From positions 1-34,824 of the forward strand of contig CAYMVL010000039.1 of the NCBI GenBank assembly GCA_964394145.1: 34,824 nucleotides of DNA. The letters are read 5' to 3'. Below the pieces are notes generated by a model. It was given only the letters and a program-made list of their open reading frames with translations. It was not told the DNA's origin and did not search any database. The position numbers and the translations under genes were made by a program. This document shows positions 32,765 through 34,824 of the stretch, piece by piece. Origin of the DNA: JAFGBN01 sp964394145 (lineage in GTDB: Bacteria > Chloroflexota > Dehalococcoidia > GIF9 > AB-539-J10). The stretch's first letter is position 1. The number at the start of each line of letters is the position of its first letter.

Positions 32765-34066
32765 TTACCACTTCTCCTGGGACAGTCTAGCACTTAGCCA
32801 GGTACGTAATGGATCATCCAGAGTACCGAGCCTCGACTCTATCCAGCGGATATCCCCACTCGCTAAGGCTGCTTTTTCATCCAAAGTCAAATCATAATCT
32901 TGCAGTACCAGATCAGGCTTTTCAGCCAATCTGGCCAGGAAATCGCTATCATCTCTAGCTCTAGCTAAGACAGCTAATAAAGCTTTGCCCTCTCTATCAA
33001 GTGGAGTTGGCTCCTCTAACCTGGCACGAATTAGCTCGTCTATCTGAGTGCGAATTCGCTCTCCTAGCTGACTGGCAACTGACTCTACTGGCTTAGCCCC
33101 ACGCAAGTGGGGGACAATTACCCTTAACCAAGGCCTTCTAGCAAGTACCTCAGCTGCCCTTTGATTACGTAAGTAACACAACCAATAAACGCCACCCACT
33201 AGAATGCCACCACCAATAATGTTGCCTATTGTCACCGGAATCAGGTTGCCAAGAAGACCAGCAACGGACAGATTAGCTACACTATCAGCCACTACACCAG
33301 CTGCCTCTAGGACAGCCGGCTGGCTTGCCATCAATATTCCCATGGGAATGAAATACATGTTGGCGACACTGTGCTCAAAGCCAGCAGCGACGAAAGCCGT
33401 AATAGGGAACAGGATGGAAATTATTTTACCCGTTGTGGTACGGGCGCTCGAGCATAACCATATAGATAAGCAGACCAAGAAATTACAGAGGATGCCTCTC
33501 GCCAGAGCTGAACCAAAACCGAGATTTACCTTGGCATTGGCACTAAGCAGAGCACTAGCCCCTACGTCATAGCCGCTAGAGGTCCACTGTTGAGTGTAGA
33601 ACACCAATGCCGCCAGACCTAATCCGCCTGCGAGATTGGCGAAGTAGACTAACCCCCAGTTTCGCAACAAGTGGCGAAGCTTAATCCGACCGCTTATCCA
33701 GGCCATTGTCATGAGGGTGTTTCCGGTAAAAAGCTCCGCTCCAGCCACTACCACAAGAATCAGGCCTAAACAGAAAGCGAGCCCTCCCAATAGTCTGGCC
33801 GGCCCGAAGCCAAGACCGGCACCCGTAGTAACCAGGGTGGAAAACATGGCCCCCAGACCAATGAAACACCCGGCCAAAATGCCCAAGAGCGTCGTGCTCA
33901 AAATATCGCTCTTACCTTTCGTTACCCCCGCTGCTTCTACCCTCAGCGCCACTTCAGGCGCCGTATAGGAATCAGTATCCAGCACCTTCGGCACTCCGCC
34001 GGCTACAGCTTCTAAATTTGGACTGGTCCTAATTGTCTCCTCCTGCACTTTCGTTATAGTCTTCAT
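32765..34066 (-). CDS. formate/nitrite channel (FNT) with extra C-terminal helical domain
   Basis: The FNT core (~50-320) has six membrane segments, the signature GAELFTGN (109-116) and the gating FEHSVANMYF with His232. FNT proteins are pentameric channels for formate, nitrite or hydrosulfide. Facing the formate dehydrogenase (136 bp apart, convergent), formate is the likely substrate. Residues ~320-433 are not part of normal FNTs (~280 aa). They include a helical domain (~361-433) with DFLARLAEKPDLVLQDYDL and AALASGDIRWIES, ending ARLSQEKW. The gene just upstream on the same strand encodes a stand-alone copy of this domain. A GGAGGGAG ribosome site precedes the ATG. Confidence 0.92.
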   Translation of the reverse strand: MKTITKVQEETIRTSPNLEAVAGGVPKVLDTDSYTAPEVALRVEAAGVTKGKSDILSTTLLGILAGCFIGLGAMFSTLVTTGAGLGFGPARLLGGLAFCLGLILVVVAGAELFTGNTLMTMAWISGRIKLRHLLRNWGLVYFANLAGGLGLAALVFYTQQWTSSGYDVGASALLSANAKVNLGFGSALARGILCNFLVCLSIWLCSSARTTTGKIISILFPITAFVAAGFEHSVANMYFIPMGILMASQPAVLEAAGVVADSVANLSVAGLLGNLIPVTIGNIIGGGILVGGVYWLCYLRNQRAAEVLARRPWLRVIVPHLRGAKPVESVASQLGERIRTQIDELIRARLEEPTPLDREGKALLAVLARARDDSDFLARLAEKPDLVLQDYDLTLDEKAALASGDIRWIESRLGTLDDPLRTWLSARLSQEKW

Positions 34067-34138
34067 AAGCTCCCTCCACAGAGCATCAAAAGATTTATCA
34101 CTACTGGGAACCAGGATACCCAGCTATAATCCAATTGC

Positions 34139-34426
34139 TCACCATTTCTCCTGGCTGAGTCTAGCCCACAGCCAGGTTGCCAAGTGACGGTCTAATTTGC
34201 CAACCCAACTCTCTATCTTCCTTATGTCACCACTGGCAAGTGCCGCCAGCTCCTCCTGGCTTAAGGTGTAATAGGCCTGGAGTGCTTCACTAGGGTCATC
34301 TGCCAGTTGAGCCAGAAACTCACTGTCCTCTGCAGCCCTGGCGAGCACCTCCAAGATTACCTCCCTTCCGCCCCGTCCTTCCGTGAGGGTAGGAACCTTT
34401 GGTCTTTCTGCTAATGCTTGAGTCAT
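34139..34426 (-). CDS. stand-alone copy of the FNT C-terminal domain
   Basis: The 95-aa protein aligns with the FNT tail from LEVLARA to the end with a single one-residue gap. The blocks AALASGDIR and ARLSQEKW are identical. It begins with a short unrelated stretch (MTQALAERPKVPTLTEG). The DSEFLAQLADDPSEALQAYY pattern resembles the small LigA/NHLP-clan helical domains (Os1348-like), some of which serve as leader or scaffold peptides; the tie is by pattern only. AAGGAGGTGA is a strong ribosome site. It lies 72 bp before the FNT gene, so the two are co-transcribed. It could compete with, or plug, the channel's tail. Confidence 0.8.
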   Translation of the reverse strand: MTQALAERPKVPTLTEGRGGREVILEVLARAAEDSEFLAQLADDPSEALQAYYTLSQEELAALASGDIRKIESWVGKLDRHLATWLWARLSQEKW

Positions 34427-34646
34427 TGTGTCACCTCCTTATTTTTTATCCCAACTACAATTTACTATGTAGCAGAGCCCACCACATCGGTCGCAAGTCC
34501 TATTTTTGTGGCTTCCGAGTGCATTTATAATATGCCCAAAAGTGCTACAACCGGAGCTTCTCGGTCAGTATTTTGGCCCATTCTTGCCCAAAGGTCGTAG
34601 ATCCCGGTTACGCAACCATCTCTGATACATCTAAGGGCATATTGGA

Positions 34647-34824
34647 ATGAAGACCGGTATTTTGCTCGCGCATGACCATGCTCTCTTCAGAGAAGGTATG
34701 CGAAATCTGATAGAGCGGGAGAAAAACGATGACCGCTACATACTGGGACTCCTGGAAGCAGGAGCGTGCGGCTATCTACTCAAAAACGCACGTAGCAGTG
34801 AGATCATCGGAGCAATCCGCGCTG
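34647..34824 (+). pseudogene. response-regulator receiver with internal deletion (partial at window end)
   Basis: The frame reads MKTGILLAHDHALFREGMRN, LIEREKNDDRYILGLLEAGA, CGYLLKNARSSEIIGAIRA and runs off the window. It is the start and end of a NarL/LuxR-type receiver. The ~45-50 residues that normally separate them, including the phosphorylated Asp, are missing in frame. The acidic pair near the start is altered (AHDH for the usual DDH). The downstream HTH domain is not in view. It is either a pseudogene or a phosphorylation-independent regulator. Confidence 0.7.

Overview
The window reads as a piece of an anaerobic bacterial chromosome, most like the Dehalococcoidia/Chloroflexota. This is an inference from gene content: a Cys-type formate dehydrogenase fused to a GltD-like flavoprotein, the sulfide-dependent homocysteine genes (COG1900, NIL-ferredoxin, COG2122), a His-type Thi4, and a phage-style replication and integrase cassette in a tRNA gene. 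No rRNA or taxonomic marker settles it.

Region 1 (1-5330) is the integrase-proximal end of an integrative element. A leftward operon (excisionase-like HTH, DnaD-like replication protein, two small proteins, minimal family X DNA polymerase) and a rightward operon (HTH protein, tyrosine integrase) diverge from a short AT-rich region. There, two near-perfect sigma70 promoters share almost the same -10 hexamer on opposite strands. The integrase abuts the 3' end of tRNA-Arg(UCG), and its reading frame ends inside that tRNA. The replication gene carries three 33-bp direct repeats that look like origin iterons, and related copies lie at 189-227.

Region 2 (5343-13675) is host DNA: tRNA-His, a PRC-barrel protein, MscL with a zinc-ribbon tail, a YegP-like protein, then an envelope-looking set (TPM-domain coiled-coil protein, PspA/IM30, HerA-like ATPase) and a PAP2 phosphatase. 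A decayed IS3-type transposase lies at 13721-14026.

Region 3 (14077-24737) holds an MFS transporter, then a leftward operon thi4 > COG1900 > NIL-Fer > COG2122 for using free sulfide in thiazole and homocysteine synthesis. hisS follows, then rel with an overlapping rpsT, a class II aldolase and a branched-chain aminotransferase. Two genes here (rel and the aldolase) appear to have very short or no mRNA leaders.

Region 4 (25533-34824) holds an MBL-fold hydrolase, a CoA-disulfide-reductase-like flavoprotein, and a formate module. The module has a giant formate dehydrogenase in which a whole GltD/NfnB-type NAD(P)H:flavin unit is nested inside the ferredoxin domain. Convergent to it are a formate/nitrite (FNT) channel with an unusual C-terminal helical domain and a free-standing 95-aa copy of that domain. 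The window ends in a response regulator whose receiver domain has lost its centre. The least-described parts are the FNT tail plus its stand-alone twin, the nested dehydrogenase, and the promoter/iteron control of the element.
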